Source of the DNA: Rhizomicrobium electricum
GTDB lineage: Bacteria; Pseudomonadota; Alphaproteobacteria; Micropepsales; Micropepsaceae
Assembly: GCF_011762045.1 (NCBI RefSeq)
Contig: NZ_JAASQS010000010.1
Location: forward strand, 124,001 to 188,000
DNA: 64,000 nt
Direction of reading: 5' to 3'
Shown one piece after another: positions 62,117 to 64,000 of the stretch; within the stretch, counting starts at the first letter, position 1; each line of letters opens with the position of its first letter. Under the pieces are notes generated by a model. That model searched no databases. It worked only from the letters and a program-made list of their open reading frames with translations, and had not been told where the DNA came from. A program made the translations under genes and the position numbers.

Positions 62117-64000
62117 GTGGCGGCGGCAGAGGACACCATCGATTTGGCCAGGGCACCGGCGTTCGCGCTGGGTGCACTCAAGGTCAATCCGCCGACGCTG
62201 GAAGTCGCGAACGGCGACCGCCGCGACACGCTCGAGCCGCGCATCATGCAGGTGCTGGTGGCGCTCGCATTTCGCCGCGGCGAAGTGGTCAGCCGCGAAG
62301 ACCTCATCACCCAGTGCTGGGACGGCCGCAGCGTCGGCGACGACGCCATCAACCGCTGCATCGGGCGGCTGCGGCGGCTGGCCGAAGCCGAAGGCGGCTT
62401 CATCATCGAAACCATTCCGCGCGTCGGCTACCGGCTGAAGGAGGTCGGCGCTCCGGATGCGATTACGGTCGCGGCGAAGCCCGAGCCGAATCCTCTCCCG
62501 CCGAAACCCGCGGCGAAGAAACGCTGGTGGCAAAACTGGTGGGCGCTGAGCCTCGCCGTTCTGGTCATCGTAGCGGTGACGTCGGCCAATCTATGGCTCA
62601 GCCATCCCGAGCCGCTCGATCGCGTCGCGGTGCTGCCGCTGCAACCGCTCGGCGGCGGCGACAATGCACGTGTGTTCGGCACCGCCGTCGCGGAACAGAT
62701 CGTCGGCGTCCTGAACGAAAACCAGGTCCAGGCGGTGGCGCAGAGCGAGATCGCCAATCTGCGCGGCCCCGGACGCGACGACGCCGCGCGCAAGCTCGGC
62801 GCCGACTTCATCCTCGACGGCACCGTGCAGCACACGCGCCAAGGCCTGCGCGTGGTGGTCCATCTCGATCGCGCCTCCAGCCACGCTACATTGTGGACTG
62901 CGACCTTCGAGCCGGCCGAGACCAGTTCCGACCCGGCCGGACTGCAAAGCCAGGTGGCGGCGCGCGTGGTCGACGTCATCAAAGCCGCCTTGCAGGCGGC
63001 GGTGCTGCGCGACGATGGCGCGGTCGCTGCATTCATAAAAGCCAAGGAATACGGCCGCGAAGGCGGACGCACCGCGACCTCGCTCCGGCGCGACCAGATG
63101 CGCATCGTGGTGGCGCATGCGCCCGATTTCAGCCTGGGACGATCCGGACTGGCGTGGTCGTCGGCCGCATTGATCCAATTCTCCCCGCCGACCGAAATCA
63201 CGGGCCTGCGCAGCGACGCCGAACGCGAAGCGAAGAAGGCGCTCGAATTCGATCCGCACAACGGCGAAGCCTATCTCGCCCTGGCGGCGCTGGCGCCGCC
63301 GCGCGATTATGCCGAACAGGAACGGCAACTTCGCAAAGGCCTCGAAGTCCAGCCCGACGAACCGACGCTCAATTCGAGCCTGGCGGCGCTGCTCCAGGAC
63401 GTCGGGCGGAACGCCGAAGCCCTGCCGCTGTACGAACGCGCCGCGCTGCTCGATCCATTGTCGCCGCGCAAGAACGCGGGCTATGCCGCCGCCCTGCTCA
63501 TCTCCGGCAACATCGCCCAGGCGCGCCAGACCATCCAGCACGCCGCCAAACTGTGGCCGGACAATCCGAGCGTATGGGGCGCTCGCGTCGGCATTGCGGT
63601 GGTCGACGATCCCGCCGAAGCGCGGAAGCTGCTCGCCGAAGGCCCCCATGTCGCGCCGCAGCTCGAACCGGACTTCTACGCCGCCGCCGAAGCCGCCATC
63701 GACGCCGTGGCGCATAAGACGCCGCAATCCCGCGCCGTGGCGCGCGAGCGCCTTCTCGCCGCCGTTGCGCAAAAACATTTCGACGACAAGACGACGATCG
63801 AGCTTCTGACGTATTTCGGCGACGTCGATACCGCCTTCGCCGTGGCGGACCAGAGCTATCGCGCCGACCGGCTGGCGGGCCGCTATAGCCGTCCCGATAT
63901 GGCAGTGCTGCTGCGCTCGACCACCGCGGCGCTGCGGCGCGACCCGCGCTTCCTGCCGCTGGCCGAACGGCTCGGACTTGTGACCTACTGGAAAAACAAC
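62117..64000 (+). CDS. CadC-like membrane-bound winged-helix regulator with TPRs (3' truncated by window end)
   Basis: At least 628 aa, open to the window end. Residues about 13-105 form an OmpR/PhoB-type winged helix: LEPRIMQVLVALAFRRGEVV, LITQCWDGRSVGDDAINRCI and ETIPRVGYRLKE. A Pro/Lys-rich linker leads to a membrane helix (WWALSLAVLVIVAVTSANLW, about 137-156). A TolB-like periplasmic segment (DRVAVLPLQPLGGGDNARVF, ADFILDGTVQHTRQGLRVVV) and several TPRs (EAYLALAAL, NAEALPLYERAALLDPLSP) follow. The start is GTG at 62117 with a weak ribosome site. It should sense an envelope signal and regulate transcription from the membrane. Confidence 0.88.
   Translation, partial: MAAAEDTIDLARAPAFALGALKVNPPTLEVANGDRRDTLEPRIMQVLVALAFRRGEVVSREDLITQCWDGRSVGDDAINRCIGRLRRLAEAEGGFIIETIPRVGYRLKEVGAPDAITVAAKPEPNPLPPKPAAKKRWWQNWWALSLAVLVIVAVTSANLWLSHPEPLDRVAVLPLQPLGGGDNARVFGTAVAEQIVGVLNENQVQAVAQSEIANLRGPGRDDAARKLGADFILDGTVQHTRQGLRVVVHLDRASSHATLWTATFEPAETSSDPAGLQSQVAARVVDVIKAALQAAVLRDDGAVAAFIKAKEYGREGGRTATSLRRDQMRIVVAHAPDFSLGRSGLAWSSAALIQFSPPTEITGLRSDAEREAKKALEFDPHNGEAYLALAALAPPRDYAEQERQLRKGLEVQPDEPTLNSSLAALLQDVGRNAEALPLYERAALLDPLSPRKNAGYAAALLISGNIAQARQTIQHAAKLWPDNPSVWGARVGIAVVDDPAEARKLLAEGPHVAPQLEPDFYAAAEAAIDAVAHKTPQSRAVARERLLAAVAQKHFDDKTTIELLTYFGDVDTAFAVADQSYRADRLAGRYSRPDMAVLLRSTTAALRRDPRFLPLAERLGLVTYWKNN

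Overview
The window is high-GC, densely coded DNA from an alphaproteobacterium. The evidence is a groESL operon preceded by a CIRCE element, a typical alphaproteobacterial GroEL, a Caulobacter-type TonB-dependent receptor, a KMSKS-variant GluRS, class II DAHP synthase and a TadG-like protein. The mix of glycan-degrading enzymes, TonB uptake and secreted proteins suggests a free-living, plant-polymer-degrading lineage (Rhizomicrobium/Micropepsaceae or Caulobacterales relatives; inference only). No rRNA, tRNA, CRISPR array, prophage or intact insertion sequence was found.

Layout. 0.1-2.6 kb: a membrane-anchored DUF4344 metallopeptidase-like protein and an aldo/keto reductase. 2.6-13.7 kb: a beta-mannan/glucomannan locus with GH26 mannanase, GH130 mannosylglucose phosphorylase, a TPR protein, a retropepsin-like protein, a large TonB-dependent receptor, an AGE-family sugar epimerase/isomerase and a LacI-family regulator. 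That regulator carries an N-terminal domain which looks like the N-terminal domain of an IS5-type transposase. LacI-type operators (core GTAAGCGCTTTC) lie at the GH26 promoter and on both sides of the receptor promoter. I infer that GH26 cuts mannan, the receptor imports oligomers, GH130 phosphorolyses mannosylglucose and the AGE enzyme epimerises or isomerises the sugars, under control of the fusion regulator.

14-20 kb: a Sel1-repeat protein coupled to a parallel beta-helix protein, a GH39 glycosidase and a two-domain cold-shock protein. 20-25 kb: a PadR-RND efflux operon. 25-30 kb: an M16 peptidase and an ATM1-type ABC exporter. 30-38 kb (minus strand): a housekeeping run of rarD, citramalate synthase, cysS, gltX, nadE and a Gfo/Idh/MocA oxidoreductase with several 4-bp overlaps. 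38-47.8 kb: hemerythrin, TadG-like protein, membrane protein, DAHP synthase, cupin, a GH43 lipoprotein overlapping a PEP-CTERM-like gene tail to tail, an OmpA lipoprotein, an LprI-like protein and alanine dehydrogenase. 48-51 kb: three tandem paralogous Gly/Trp/Tyr-rich secreted proteins, one with 108-117 bp coding repeats. 51-58 kb: gamma-carbonic-anhydrase-like protein, EF-hand protein, histone-deacetylase-family amidohydrolase, a DUF3857/transglutaminase/TPR protein and a secreted alpha-barrel protein. 58-61 kb: groESL with promoter and CIRCE. 61-62 kb: a ParDE toxin-antitoxin pair whose toxin appears to need an ATT start. 62-64 kb: a CadC-like membrane regulator cut by the window end.

The most unusual item is the transposase-domain/LacI fusion together with the operator set it may control.
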